Translations under genes and position numbers: made by a program
From: Gonocerus acuteangulatus
Taxonomy: Eukaryota; Arthropoda; Insecta; Hemiptera; Coreidae
DNA: 64,000 nt
Assembly (NCBI GenBank): GCA_946811695.1
Contig: OX328125.1
Span: forward strand, 39,630,336 to 39,694,335
Direction: 5' to 3'
In this document: piece after piece, positions 22,931 through 34,800 of the stretch
How positions within the stretch are numbered: the first letter of the stretch is position 1
Layout of the letters: every line of letters begins with the position of its first letter
Notes under the pieces: generated by a model
Told to the model about the DNA's origin: nothing
The model's database searches: none
Seen by the model: the letters and a program-made list of their open reading frames with translations, nothing else

Positions 22931-23105
22931 GTGGTCTCCCGTGGTCTAGTGGCTAGCGCCTTAGATTCATAAGCGGGAGATGGTGGGTTCGATCCCCACC
23001 GGCGAGCCGGTGGCCGCCGCGGCAGCAGGAATTTTCTCATCCCACGGCTCGTTGAGAAAATTCCTCGCTGCACCCTGGATGTCGGCGCTAATGGCCTAGT
23101 TGTGA
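22931..23105 (+). mobile_element. SINE family A copy
   Basis: Same head (GTGGTCTAGTGGCTAG, GGTTCGATCCCC) and same tail (CGGCGCTAATGGCCTAG) as the copy at 28382, with a CG-rich extension after box B. No A tail directly follows, so the 3' end is truncated or diverged. The minus-strand frame across it (22918-23280) is a shadow. Confidence 0.85.
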
Positions 23106-24429
23106 TATTCCGAAATTCTTCTGAGCTCTTAATACATTTTTTCCCTAATACTTCTCCGTTTCTGAATTGTACAAAAAAAAAAAAAAATATATTGTTCAGG
23201 CAAGGGGAATCTGGTAGGTAAAGAATTTGACCTTTCGTTTTTCTAAAAATTATTTTTGCTCCTAATTTAATTAAAATCATATCGATTTCTTTAGACGATT
23301 TTTTTATATATATATGTATGTATATAAACGATAATAATAACTCAACAATAAAATTAAATTACAATAAATATATACAATTAATTATAAATAACTTAAAATA
23401 AAATAACGATTTCAATTTGCAAAATTCTTATATGTGTTCGAACATAGGCCTTCTATAGGCGCAGAGCTAAATAAGGAAGATTTATTGTGGGAAATAACTA
23501 CAATGGAAGCATTAGTAGCGAGCGTTTGCCGAAACCATGCTTCAGTCAATGTTTTATTGAAAAAAAAAACGTGCCTTCAACATTTTCAGCTAATTAGAAC
23601 GATGGTATTTTAAGATAAGTAAATTCATTACATTTTTAAAGGTCTATTCTCCTCCCATTGAGTGCAAAATATAAATTTTCGCGAAGCGTTTAACGTTTTT
23701 TTGCTGCTTTATTACCCTTTAACGAGAGAGTAACGAGAAATGTGTATTACCAAAAGTGGCTAGACCAGTTTAAATGGAAGTATTTATAATAAGTAAATTA
23801 TAAAATAAGTTATGCGTTTTTCTCTAATATCAACCCTTTGAGGTTGTACCAACATTTGACGACTGAGACTCGTCATATTTTTTTTCCGTCAGAGTTAGGT
23901 TTGACGGCTCAGACTTGTCACATACTTTCTATGCCCCAGTAAAGGAGGACGAGTCGTCATTCAATCTTAAAACATATTTAACATGTACATTATCGTCCTT
24001 GCAAATGGACTGACGGATTTAATTCTTAAACTAAAGAATACGTTTATAAGTATACAACAACAAAATTAAATACCGCCTCCAGAAAATGTTAGTAATAAGC
24101 TTTTTGTGATCCCTTGATTTTTTTATTTTTGTTTCTTTTATATTTTAATGTGTGTTAAATGTATAATTCTAATTACTATTTATATTTAGTTTTATTTATT
24201 TATATGTTGTTCGATGCTACAGCGATTTCACACTATTTATTTTATATTGCTCAAATGAATGATTTCTCACACGAAATATTCTACGTTTTTCTTCTTTTTT
24301 TTTGGGTAATAACATATTGCCAAATTGCTTATTACTAATAAGCAACTGACGTTCCCCGCTGTAGAGGCTTATTTTTTATGTAATACAATCGTTGAATTAA
24401 TTAACTAGCTAACTAACAATCCGACTCTA
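23106..24429. other. AT-rich stretch, nothing recognised
   Basis: Contains paired GACGACTGAGACTCGTC and GACGGCTCAGACTTGTC words near 23860 and 23910. No gene. Confidence 0.45.
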
Positions 24430-24680
24430 TAATCCTCGGCCTCCGCTAATATTTTCAACTATCCTTCTCGAGGTTGAGCCTAGGTCCGCCGATTTAGAAC
24501 TCTATAGTTTTTGTAAATCATCCACTAGGTCATTTAGCTATCGTAGTCTGGGCCTTCATCTTCTTCTAGCTCCTCCTGTTGAACTCCACAACGTCTTTTT
24601 TGGCAACCTATCCGGCTCTATCCTTTCTACATGACCCAGCCATCTTAACCTGCCTTTCATAATATTGCACAAGATATAGA
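24430..24680 (-). pseudogene. Degenerate C-terminal reverse-transcriptase fragment of a non-LTR element
   Basis: On the minus strand, near 24655-24570, the conceptual translation contains RLRWLGHVERIEPDRLPKKT followed by LWSSTGGARRR. This tail is typical of many animal non-LTR retrotransposon reverse transcriptases, where W-x-GH-x-x-RM is followed by a basic R-G-R-P-R-x-R segment. Stops interrupt the frame shortly after. No other part of the element is recognisable nearby. It belongs to a family other than the 42-48 kb element, whose C-terminus has a different zinc-like module. The exact clade cannot be assigned from this short stretch. Confidence 0.6.
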
Positions 24681-24689
24681 GTTCGCTAT

Positions 24690-25421
24690 ACAATAAAATC
24701 ATTATACTACTTTTTTTTATTAAACGTTGACAACCTAATCTTTAGAAAGTGTTTTTTTTTTTTTTGTTTTTTTTTCTTGTATAATGCTATCAAATAGTAA
24801 AGAGGCTGTATTCAGGAAGCGGGACCGTACCAGTCTAAGTAATACCCTGCACTCATGGTACATTGAAGTTGCGGCTTATTCTAAACCGAAAGGGTCAATT
24901 CAGGCATACTCTATGATTTCAGTGGCAATCCCATTGCAAGAAGGGTCCATAAGAATTCCTTAGACCCTTCGAGTAGACTCAACCAACAGGTGTTGTGCTA
25001 GAGAGTAGGTGGCCCGGTCTGTCCCACGCTCTTCCCACTCAACGCCTTACTATCGGCCTTTGCTTGCCAATCCCATCTTCAGACATTTATTTATTTCCGT
25101 CCAACTAGATTATGGTAAATCAAGGGATTTGTCAGGCAGAATGTATTGTTACCTTTTTCTTATCTAACGATGCTCTTTCAAATATCATTTAACCAGGAGT
25201 TTTATTTTGAATTTAAAAATAGAACACACCAACCAGAGTCGAAGAATTCTAGCCTGAGATTTATGAATTTTCATTTATCAGATGAGAGTATTGGACGTTG
25301 TCGATAACGAATATTACTTATTAATCTACATCTAGGCAATTAGCTCCCGTATTTTATTACGTATTATTTATTTTTTGAAACGATCCTCCATAAACCAGAT
25401 ACTATCAATTTATTATTGAAC
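24690..25421. other. Unassigned, partly G+C-richer stretch
   Basis: 24790-25070 is richer in G+C than its surroundings and may be old transposon sequence, but no protein motif is readable. Confidence 0.35.
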
Positions 25422-26075
25422 TAGCTATTACCCAGTGTGCCATGCTACACCTACTTTCTGCCAATGACTCTCCCCGTATCAAGATTTACCTGCATACCCA
25501 GTTACGTAAAAATCGGTCAAACGGTGTGAATTTGTTTATATCTGTCTAGTAATTCATAATGCAGCCGGCAGAGGCCAGCACCTCAGCAATTCATAACACA
25601 GCCAACAGAGGCCAGCACCATAGACTGCCAGTAGATAGCTCTTATCAAAGATAGGCCAGCGCTCCTTAATTAGACTGTGACTGTTGATATAAAATTGAAA
25701 TAAACTGCATTACCTACATAGTTATATAATGATGTAAAGTCATCAATGAGTTTGGGTTATTCTAATTATCAAGAACATCAACAAATAAATTTGAGACATT
25801 ATTAAAAATAGCTGTCGATTCAAAATGGCCGTCAGAATGTGAATGGTTCAGTGTAGCCAATTTTTCTTGAACAAAACTTTTGACCTTTTGACCAAATTTT
25901 GAAATTTGACTATTTTGACCTAGCCTAGGAGATTTCCCTTATCAAGACCTACCTGTGTGCCAAGTTTGGTCAAAATCAGTCAAACGGTGTAGATTTGTAT
26001 AAGGAACAAACAAACATACGGACAAAGAGACAAACGGATAAGAAGACAGACACGTGATTTTTATATATATAGATA
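25422..26075 (+). repeat. Interspersed repeat, ACTAGCTATTACCC start, TATATATAGAT end
   Basis: The left end is CTAGCTATTACCCAGTGTGC. The right part contains CTGTGTGCCAAGTTTGGTCA, a stretch of repeated ACAAACA/AGACA words and TTTTATATATATAGAT. The same termini bound the copy at 62206-62737. The family is unclassified by me. Confidence 0.65.
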
Positions 26076-26089
26076 TAACGCTTTTAGCG

Positions 26090-26220
26090 CGGTTTCTCTC
26101 TCCCTCCGTAGGAAGGAACCCCGCTTATAAGGTTGACCTCAAGACGCAATCCGGAAGTGTCGGCTAGAACATTTTACGTTCCAGAATCCCTAGAGAACGA
26201 AAATAACGGTGGCTCAAATT

Positions 26221-26291
<71 letters not shown>

Positions 26292-26307
26292 GTATATATA
26301 TATGCTT
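26090..26307 (+). repeat. Interspersed repeat ending in (TG)n(TA)n
   Basis: CTCCGTAGGAAGGAACC and GACGCAATCCGGAAGTGTCG precede a GTGTGTGT run and a (TA)n array (26233-26304). The same block occurs at 6.0 kb. Confidence 0.6.
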
Positions 26308-26309
26308 AT

Positions 26310-27790
26310 ATTTGTATATAAACTATATAATGTCAATTTATTAATGAATATAATGCTTTTCTAACGTGGCCTCACCGTATATATACGGGAGACGTATTTT
26401 ATTTTGTTGTGTCTTGGTTTGAGGTTCACAGATTTAGTACTGACCATTAAGTGCCGAATGTCAAGTATCAGATACCTCTACAGAATCTGCCCCTCTGGAC
26501 GCTTGTGGCATCTTACGGGACAAATTTTTATTCAATTAAATATATATATATGTATAAAGACATAAACATGAAATTCATTGATGGATGGAAACTAATTGTG
26601 TTTTTTCCATTTACTTCAAAATAACTATTATTAATAAATATACTGTGACGATTAGTTGTAGTATTTTCAAATGTACTTTCTGATAAAGGATGCGGAGATA
26701 ATGCTAGTGAAAATTTAATTAAAAGTTAAGACCATGAAAGAGTATAGAACCTTAAATGGAACTGTGACCTAATTAGTAACTCCATTAGAGAGACTGACAT
26801 TAGACATAGAACAGCCTACAAGGGCAGAGGAAAATATGGTTGACCAATCGCTTGACCTCTAGAAGCAAAAATACACATTCAAAAATACAACTCACAAAGC
26901 AAGAAATTGTTGCATCATTATTTTTTTTAGTAAAAACAAATTAATCACTGAATCGACCGAAACCATTATAAAATCGTGAATAGTGCTTGAGAAAACCGGC
27001 AAAAAGTAGAATTTTTAAGATTGTTAAAGAGGTAGTACTCTGAATAACATACACGAGTACTTTTGTATTCAATAATTAATAATATTTTGACATTTTATGA
27101 TCTTATTATTTATGCTTTTACCTCGTTGGACCGTGACAGACTGCTCATTTAGACCAACACACTTTTTTACATCAAATGATTCGTTCCTTAACATAGATAA
27201 ATACAATACAAACGAAGACAATTGAACAACATTTTATAAGCAAAATGGCAAGATACTGGCAATAAATAATTTTGATGAACCGACAATATTAAGCAAACAG
27301 ACATAATTTTCTATTTACCGGAACATTAAACTTACATTAGTATGTAAAATCCAGCTTATATTATACTAATCGGTCTAAAAACGACTGGAAATGATCAGTT
27401 TGACCGGAATTGGTCGAAGTGGACTAGAATAGGTTCGGAAGAGGACTCATAGATGACATGTTCATTAAAATTCATAATGAATGAAAAATGAAAAATAATG
27501 GATTATTCATGATGAATGAATAACTGAATGGATCAATAAATCCCACCCTGTTATTCATAGAGTAAAAAAAATCAGTGGATGAATAACTTAATCTATGAAT
27601 AACTTCTTATTCAATAAAGATGTATTTTAATGATTATCGAATAAGAAATTCATCTAATAATGCCTAACTCTGGTCGTTAGTGATTAGCCATTAATCATTA
27701 AGAAATAGGATTGATCAATCATGAATCGTTAGTCACATTCCCTATACTCATTTAATCCTTAGTCATTAGCTATAAATTAATCACATTTTG
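26310..27790. other. AT-rich stretch with a small dispersed repeat
   Basis: 26447-26525 shares GTATCAGATACCTCTACAGA with the reverse complement of 30960-31020. The 27440-27660 stretch is simple ATGAAT-rich sequence. No gene. Confidence 0.4.
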
Positions 27791-27800
27791 ATCTACTCTG

Positions 27801-27868
<68 letters not shown>
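27801..27868. repeat. (TA)n(TG)n microsatellite
   Basis: TA repeats with one GTA interruption pass into GTGTGTGTGT. Frames crossing it are spurious. Confidence 0.9.
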
Positions 27869-28381
27869 TTTGAAAGAAGGGCGAACTTGAAATGAAAAAT
27901 ATACCTGTAGATTCTCTGAAGCGTCTAAATTCAGGTGGCGAGGGAAAAATTGTCCGGATGTTGAGATCGCCATTCGTATCCGCAACGCCTTAATTCTGAA
28001 ATATGATAGCGCTTGTTGGATGAAACTATCCAGGACCCCATGGCTTTTAAGCGGTGTGAAATTTATTATGTATTGATAGAACATCTGTGGCTATTGTATT
28101 ACTAGAAGCATGATAGAAGAATGAGGAGAAAGTGTCGCAGCACTATGAGAACGGTCCAGCTGATGATGTAAGCCCAAGGAGAGTATACAGATCCCCTTGC
28201 TAATTGAAGTCAACTGATTCCTCCTAAACTAGATCCTAGCTTCGATATCTCTCGCCCTTCAGATAACTCATGGAGTAATTCTTGTAAAGCCACGTGCATC
28301 TCAAACACCAAACAATAATATGTATCAATGTTTATATTGAAAGGTATAAGCTATCGCTGAAATGGCGATAATAATCTACTA

Positions 28382-28543
28382 GGGGTCTCCCGTGGTCTAG
28401 TGGCTATCGCGCTGGATTCGTAAGCGGGAGATGGTGGGTTCGATTCCCGCCTCCGGCAGGAATTTTCTCATCTCAGGGCTCGCTGGGAAAATTCCTCGCT
28501 GCACCCTGGATGTCGGCGCTAATGACCTAGATGTAGATGCGCC

Positions 28544-28575
<32 letters not shown>
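28382..28575 (+). mobile_element. tRNA-derived SINE (family A), complete copy with target duplication
   Basis: The head contains GTGGTCTAGTGGCTA (box A-like) and GGTTCGATTCC (box B). The body ends CGGCGCTAATGACCTAG..GCGCCGT, followed by an A run of about 32. The 11-base direct repeat ATAATCTACTA flanks it at 28371-28381 and 28576-28586. This sets the boundaries and shows target-primed insertion, presumably using a partner LINE. Confidence 0.9.
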
Positions 28576-28578
<3 letters not shown>

Positions 28579-28616
28579 ATCTACTAAAGGTAGATTATTA
28601 TCGGATCCTTAGGTTA

Positions 28617-28830
28617 AAGCCACATGGGCCGGCAAAATCACCGGTCGGCAGCAACCCAGCGCCGGGTGACAGTAAAAGTACATGGTAGTGAATAGGAAAG
28701 CGCAAACGGGACGGCAAAACCACCGGCCGGAGATGAAGACCCTCGACTGTATTCTCTACTTGCCGGCCGGTAGAGAACCATTGGTGCTAATGGAGAAGGC
28801 CACATGGTCCGGTAAAACAGCAGGCCGGAC
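28617..28830 (+). repeat. GC-rich block with three CCGGNAAAA...CCGG repeats
   Basis: Units near 28620, 28702 and 28800 read like CCACATGGGCCGGCAAAA followed by CACCGGTCGG. The block is markedly G+C-richer than its surroundings. The open frame 28682-28885 across it is incidental. It may be the end region of a DNA transposon. Confidence 0.55.
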
Positions 28831-29147
28831 GCTTCCTACTCTGGTGAGCATTGGTCCCATTGTAAATAACTTTTATTCCCAGTAGTGGTCCAGACATGAC
28901 ACTAAATCTAATTCAAAAGTATTTAATAAGAATTTAGATTTTTCTTCTGTATTCTTCTATTCTGAGCTATTAATTTTTATCATAATATTAGACTGGCATG
29001 CACTGAATTTTGATTTACAACAGGTATTTTCAATTAATTTAAGTTTTTTTGGCTTATTTAACGTGTACATAATTTAATGTGAAAATGACCTTTAAATTTC
29101 AATCAAAATTTGTCATTGGGATGGCTTTTCTTTGGACAAAACGAAAA

Positions 29148-29225
29148 GGCATCAGCTCTTTTCTGGCTAGAAAAGGGTGATAACCTATAGTATACCATTT
29201 CTGATCCTGACCTGTTGAAAAATTC
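29148..29225 (+). repeat. SINE family B body fragment
   Basis: GGCATCAGCTCTTTTCTGGC followed by GGTGATAACCTATAG; only the body remains. Confidence 0.55.
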
Positions 29226-30063
29226 AAAATAATATCTGTCAAACGTCTTGCTGTAAACTTATATCATATTCTTAAATTAATTTTAACATTTTAAACGTAA
29301 GCAAATCCAGATACCTGATATAATGAATCTGCCAAGAAAAGAGAGATATTTGGTACTAAAATGGTCCTAATGCTTTCTCAAAAACGGTTCAAGATTTCGC
29401 CTTGAACATGGTTTCATTCAATTCTCTACTTCCGGATACATCTGCAAAATTCACCTGAAAGTTTATTAAACAAAACCGTAAACGCTTCGATTTTGTTCCG
29501 CGTTACATTTGGCAAAAAAAACTGTGCTCTGGTTATGTTAAGTAATTTACTTGAACTTTTGCTTTTGCGAAGCATTTTTTTGCCAGATAGTATCAATAGG
29601 TACTTAAATAAATGTATACGTACCTATATACGTAAATATCAGACTGTTTTATTGTGAAGTACGTACGGGTTACGAAGTGTCGACATTTCTCGTCAGCAGG
29701 CACACAGATGACGTAAAAAGAGGGGTTCCAGTTCTAGGATAAAGTGTTGGTTTATGTTTATAGTTTTCATCTCACGTATGCAATCAACAACAAGAAACAA
29801 TGTTTTCTAAACTCGTGCAATTCATTCTTAGGGTTGGTCTTACTCGCCCATAACATGGAAACAATTAGTCACCAAAATATTTTGGTTAGTGTCAATTTGC
29901 TTATTTATTGACTTCAGCAATCGTGCTGTGCTGATTCGCATTACTTGTCATGCATTTTGGTCTTTAGTTAACAGGATCCAGTGTCATTTCTTAGTTCGTT
30001 CAATGATTTTAATCACAAGTAAACAAAAAGAATTTACCTCAGCCCCCAAAACCTTTATTCTTT

Positions 30064-30103
30064 GGTCCAAATGTTTCAAGCCCTTCTGGTTCCTCTTCAG
30101 GAG
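30064..30103 (-). ncRNA. Hammerhead-core-like motif (speculative)
   Basis: Minus strand: CTGAAGA, then GGAACCAGAAGGGCTT, then GAAAC. CUGANGA and GAAA are the conserved hammerhead boxes. The AACC/GG-x-x-TT segment could form stem II. The flanking stems were not established. Confidence 0.25.
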
Positions 30104-30309
30104 CTTGGAACAAGAAACATATCTGGTAACATAGTTAAAAAATATAACAAGCCCCTGTGGCAAAATAATCGACAGTATACAGATTGATCACTTGTGCTGT
30201 TAATAATTCTTCATGATGAAGGAGTAAAGCTTGAAACTCGACAGAAAAAAATTAGAATTTTATAACCAATGGGACAAAACATATTTGAGTTAGATGAGGA
30301 AAATATTGA

Positions 30310-30311
<2 letters not shown>

Positions 30312-30366
<55 letters not shown>
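30312..30366. repeat. (TA)n microsatellite
   Basis: Uninterrupted TA dinucleotides. A similar array with GTGTGT at its right end is at 27801-27866. Shorter ones are at 33323-33344 and 53562-53592. Confidence 0.9.
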
Positions 30367-30371
<5 letters not shown>

Positions 30372-31802
30372 GAATATCCAACTTATGACATATTTAATTG
30401 ATACATTAACCAGTCTACTTTCCTGCATGCACGCAAAGATCCATCCATATGGTGGATTGAGGTGAGTCATATTTTGAGGCCAAGGCTTTTCGTTGCTGTT
30501 CCTCGAATGATTGTGAAATAATGAACCAGAGGTGAAAGGCTAAGAAGCTCTCAAGAGGGACATTAAACAGTTGCTAACAGGCGACACCAATCGTTACTTC
30601 ATCCACGCCATTTTAGCGGTGTTATTCAAGATCCACAGGATTGGAAACAAGTCAACCTATTCAAATCAATGGTAATGTGAGAGCCTGACCCTCAACATCA
30701 TCGATTTCAATCTTGGCGGAACATCGGCGTTCCGTATTGGGCGCACACATGCTCCTTTAACGCATTTGATTATATACCATTTTGTTCCTTAATTTTGGAG
30801 TTATGAAACGATTATAGTGGCGCTAAACGGTAAAATAGCATAGTTCAAATAGTGAAAGTAGGAATTATTTGTCGCGATATTATATGAGTGAACAGATAGA
30901 TATATTACATGAAACGCCAAAAAGAAACGAAAAATAATCTATGACTTCTATCAAACCAAAAATCAGTCCCGCAAAAGGCCACAAGGGCCTAGACGAGCGG
31001 ATTCTGTGGAGGTATCTGATTCTTGATCACCTGGTACACTAGTGACGTAGTGTGGTCAGCAATATTCTCCGTCCGCTTGATATTCGCCTTTACAAGTGCC
31101 CATTAATCCATGAATGAAAGGCTGGGAAGGCCTAGGGACGGTTTAGGACCCCGAATCCAACCCACGAAGAAGACACTAGAAGATGAAGACACTAAGATCT
31201 TTAGTGCGCTCGAGTTTGGATCTCAGTTCCTGTATAAAATTTAATAGTGTGCTTTACTACTGAGCTCACATCGCTTCTATTACTACTATATCGTAACAAA
31301 TGTATATGATTGTAATGTGCATCGATAGTCCTAAATACCTAAAATGAAATTAAGTATATTTTTCCATATAGTTATGATGTCCACAAGGAATTCATTTGTT
31401 TATGTAATTTATTGAAAACATCGTATAGTGGTGGAAACATTTGGGGTGATTTAACTTTAATTTGACTGATCATAATTTACCGTTTACAAAAGTGAGCCGA
31501 ATTTGATTAAATGTGTTACAAAACTGTTTTCTTTAAATCAAAAAGTCAATTTCGTTAACCAACGAATTTTCGGGCACGGAACACTTACTATTTTCAGCGA
31601 AGTTTCAAATTACGAAACTTTAGCGCTAGCGGTTATGTGTTAATGTGATTCCGGGTACTTTTATTTATGAATTGTGACGTGGAAAATCAAATAAAACTGC
31701 TTCAAATATCTTTTGAAGGATACCTAGTGAAAACAACTAGAACTTTCGGCGATTTCTAAACGATGTATTGTGTTTAAAATTTTCGCATCATTCATATGAT
31801 CA

Positions 31803-31985
31803 GGAGGCCCGGTGGCCGTGAGTACCTAAGGCCGTGGGTTCGATTCCCACTAGGGGTGGTGGCTTTGGGAAAAAAATAAGGCATCAGCCCTATCCTCACT
31901 ATAAATGGATGGTAACCTATAGATAACCCGTCCTAAAATTCTATATCTATTATAAATGGACGTTACAATTTAGAAACGAAAACGA
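31803..31985 (+). mobile_element. SINE family B copy
   Basis: GGAGGCCCGGTGGCCGTGAG head, GTGGGTTCGATTCCCAC box B and the ATCAGCCCTATCCT...GATAACCCGTCC body align along their length with the minus-strand copy at 2440-2613. Confidence 0.82.
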
Positions 31986-32928
31986 AACATTATCCCCAAC
32001 TATGATTTTAAATTTGGGTTACATTTGGAGCAGAAGAAGTATTAGAAAATATATATTTCATTTAGCGACTTGAGCAATTTTGCACTCTTCGTAAATTATT
32101 TTAATATCTCTATAGTGGTCGTAAAATTGTTGTAAGTGGAAGGTAGTATTCGAAAACCTAATAGATTTCCTCCCAAGTAGCTTTTGGCTTAAATTTCAAT
32201 AGGACCACCACAGTCGGAGTGGTTTTTCGCTTATTATGGGAAAACCTTTTGAAGTTTACACCAAATCACACCAGATGTAAGTTGTATATTGAAACAAACC
32301 TAGGATGTTGCAAGTCTTAAGAGTAGGATTTAATTATTAATATGTAATCATGCTAACAACAACAACCTTGTCACAGAGTGTCCGGAAAATAAATAAGGCA
32401 TTGATGAGTGCAAGCGTATTATATGTCCACATGAGACCTTGGAGGTGTAAATGTAATACCGAAGCCGATCTTGGATGCGTGCTGATTGAGGGCCGGGCCT
32501 TTTGTTCGGAGGAGCGTAGGTGGATAAAAGAGAGGAAGCATGCCTGCCAAATGGGACTATGCATCAATGGCATCGGTGAGGCATGTTTAAACTGATGTAT
32601 TCATGATTTCTTCATGATGTAATATTATTTCTGAAACCGTTTCAGGTGACTGAGAGGAACTGAAGAGAGAAAAAAAAAAAAAATCAAAATATCAGACTTG
32701 TAAATATGCTCACCGGAATACAAAGTCATACGGTGTTCAAGTCAAGTGATGCGGCATTCTCTAGCGGTCGGTTTTTAAGGAAAATCCCCCAAAAAAATGG
32801 ACAACTGTAGCAGAATGGGTTTTCTGGGAGTAAAATCGACCTCTGCAGAATGACGCAGAATGTCTCAGTGATATTAATATAAAAAATAGAAAAAAGACCC
32901 CGAAAAATAGAAATTAAAAAATAGACCC

Positions 32929-33090
32929 CGGAGGCCTGAGTACTCCGAGTCTAAGGTCGTGGGTTCAATTCCCTCTGTGTAACTTTGTGTAAAAAGGCAT
33001 CAACCCTATCCTGACTAGAAAAAGGTGGTAACCTATTGATAACCTGCTCTAAAGGTCTGTGTCAATTATAAATGAACGTTAGAATTAAAT
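32929..33090 (+). mobile_element. SINE family B copy, diverged head
   Basis: GGAGGCCTGAGTACTCCGAG with box B GTGGGTTCAATTCCC, then CATCAACCCTATCCTGACTA and GTAACCTATTGATAACCTG. Confidence 0.75.
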
Positions 33091-33344
33091 CAGAAAAAAA
33101 TGAAATAAAAAAATGGACGCTTTTTTAACAGGCAATGAATTAATAAGAAGCACAAAGAATAATAAGCGCAATTCATGGGACCACAATCTCGGAACTGAAG
33201 AAAAAAACAACTTCGTTTTCAGGAACACAAATTTTTATTTATATTTATATTTAATAAAGAGCTTGCGAAAGAAGCGATTCGCTCTTTTTCATATGTTGGC
33301 GGTAGAAACCACTGACAAACCAGTATATATATATATATATATAT

Positions 33345-33533
33345 AGTCCACACATAAACACAATAATCATGCACATCAAAGATACAAACATCTAAAATCA
33401 CATTTAGAATACACACATTGTAGAAATTATAATAACATGTATGTTTTAACGTGAAGTAAAGTAATGGACTCAATCTTTCAAAACTTTAAATTTCCAGGCT
33501 TTTATCTAGGAAATTTTTTCTAATATATGTATT

Positions 33534-33585
<52 letters not shown>

Positions 33586-33766
33586 CAATAGACATAGACA
33601 TACATATATTAGAAAAAATTTCCTAGATAAAAGCCTGGAAATTTAGTTACTTTACTTCACGTTAAAACATACATGTTATTATAATTTCTACAATGTGTGT
33701 ATTCTAAATGTGATTTTAGATGTTTGTATTTTTGATGTGCATGATTATTGTGTTTATGTGTGGACT
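33345..33766. repeat. Large inverted repeat around an AT-rich loop
   Basis: Left arm 33345-33531 and right arm 33601-33766 are near-identical reverse complements over about 166 positions. The left arm has one extra block of about 21 bases (near 33463-33483). The 69-base loop is mostly (TA)n. The right arm is the 3' end of the RNase H fragment, overlapping its last codons. Confidence 0.9.
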
Positions 33767-34535
33767 GTCATCTGTCAAGAGTTCAGTCATGTCGTATGGC
33801 AGGTTTAATCTGTCTCGTTGTTTGCAGTCAGTTAGTATGTGTTTAATAGTCAAGTTTGTGTTACAGATGGCACAAACTGGTCCGTCCTGTCTCGTCATTA
33901 AGTGGCGATGTGTCAGTAACGTATGCCCGATCCGCAATCGAGTAAGGACAACCTCGTCTCTTCTGTTCGATCGGTTGCTCGAGGGCCAAACACAAACGGT
34001 ATTCTTGATTTCCCTTAGTTTATTGTTTGTCATGTTCGTCCACGTTTTTTGCCATTCATTTTGTAAGTAAGTTTTTATGTTAGTGTGTAAGTCCTGTACC
34101 GTTAAATCTTGCACGTCAACTGTACATTTTTCTGTAATTTGTTTAGCATATTTGTCAGCTTCTGTGTTCCCTGAGATGTCCATGTGTCCCGGTATCCACA
34201 GAAGCACTACTTGTATGCTGTAAGGTTTTTTAGTCGTGTATTTCTTGAAAAATCTGTCAGTAGTGTCTTTGTGTCGTATACGTTGGTGAGGGAGAGTAGA
34301 GAACTTAGGGAATCGGAACATATAATAAATGTCATATTTGGAGTTATTGTAATATTTTTCAGTGCCAAAAGTATTCCCTGCAATTCTGCTGAAAAAAAAA
34401 AAGGTTGATTTATTGTTTATTTTAATGCCAAATTTAGAATTTCCCATTATAGCTGCTGATCCAGTGCCTTCTCTAGATTTCGATCCGTCTGTAAATGCTA
34501 GGAGTGCATCTGGATAAATAACTAATTTATCAATT
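33716..34535 (-). pseudogene. Decayed RNase H and C-terminal part of an I-like retrotransposon
   Basis: The fragment contains the RNase H motifs FTDGSK (near 34480), CSDS in a shifted frame (near 34310) and IPGHMDISGNTEADKYA (near 34180-34130). A C-terminal RLRIGHT segment and a C-x2-C...H...C cluster follow (33960-33840). A run of A residues near 34390 coincides with a frameshift, so the open 243-codon frame is a patchwork: its first 60 or so residues are out of frame with the true domain. Endonuclease and reverse transcriptase are missing, so this is a 5'-truncated copy of an element related to, but diverged from, the intact one at 42-48 kb. Its 3' end is duplicated in inverted orientation. 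Confidence 0.8.
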
Positions 34536-34599
34536 TATTCTTCAATTTACTTTAATATTTACACTTACTAATATGTTTATTTCCTTATTTGTATTTGAA

Positions 34600-34800
34600 T
34601 GTCCCTTTTTAATGGCAGAGATTTTTCTGAATGGGATATCAACAGGTAACCACTCTTTCCTAGTCAGGATAAGTGTAATGCGTTTCTTTTTAGCACTTTA
34701 AGAAAGAATGTATCTATTGAGTTACACTCAATTTTTGAAAAAAAAAAATCATCATCGATTCTACTTAGCAGACACCGAAAATTACACCTATATATCTATG
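34600..34800. repeat. SINE family B fragment (minus) next to family C fragment (plus)
   Basis: 34625-34680 carries AACAGGTAACCACTC and TAGTCAGGATA, minus-strand family B. It is followed by TTAGCACTTT...TAGCAGACACCGAAAATTAC (34697-34785), shared with the family C copies at 35.8 and 57.9 kb. Confidence 0.5.

Larger units (their letters stand above)
28900..31800. other. AT-rich stretch with repeat fragments only
   Basis: Holds a SINE B fragment, a (TA)n array, a hammerhead-like motif and the inverted partner of the 26.45 kb repeat. The 81-codon frame at 29889 has no recognisable content. Confidence 0.4.

Noticed and set aside
22918..23280. 120-codon minus-strand frame
   Set aside because: It is the reverse reading of a tRNA-derived SINE plus an A run.
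28388..28470. Possible tRNA gene (box A and box B words)
   Set aside because: The context (SINE body, A tail, target duplication, repeated copies) shows a tRNA-derived SINE, and the acceptor stem is not preserved.
32337..32595. Overlapping frames on both strands, one cysteine-rich
   Set aside because: Short, antisense to each other, no signal peptide or known cysteine spacing.
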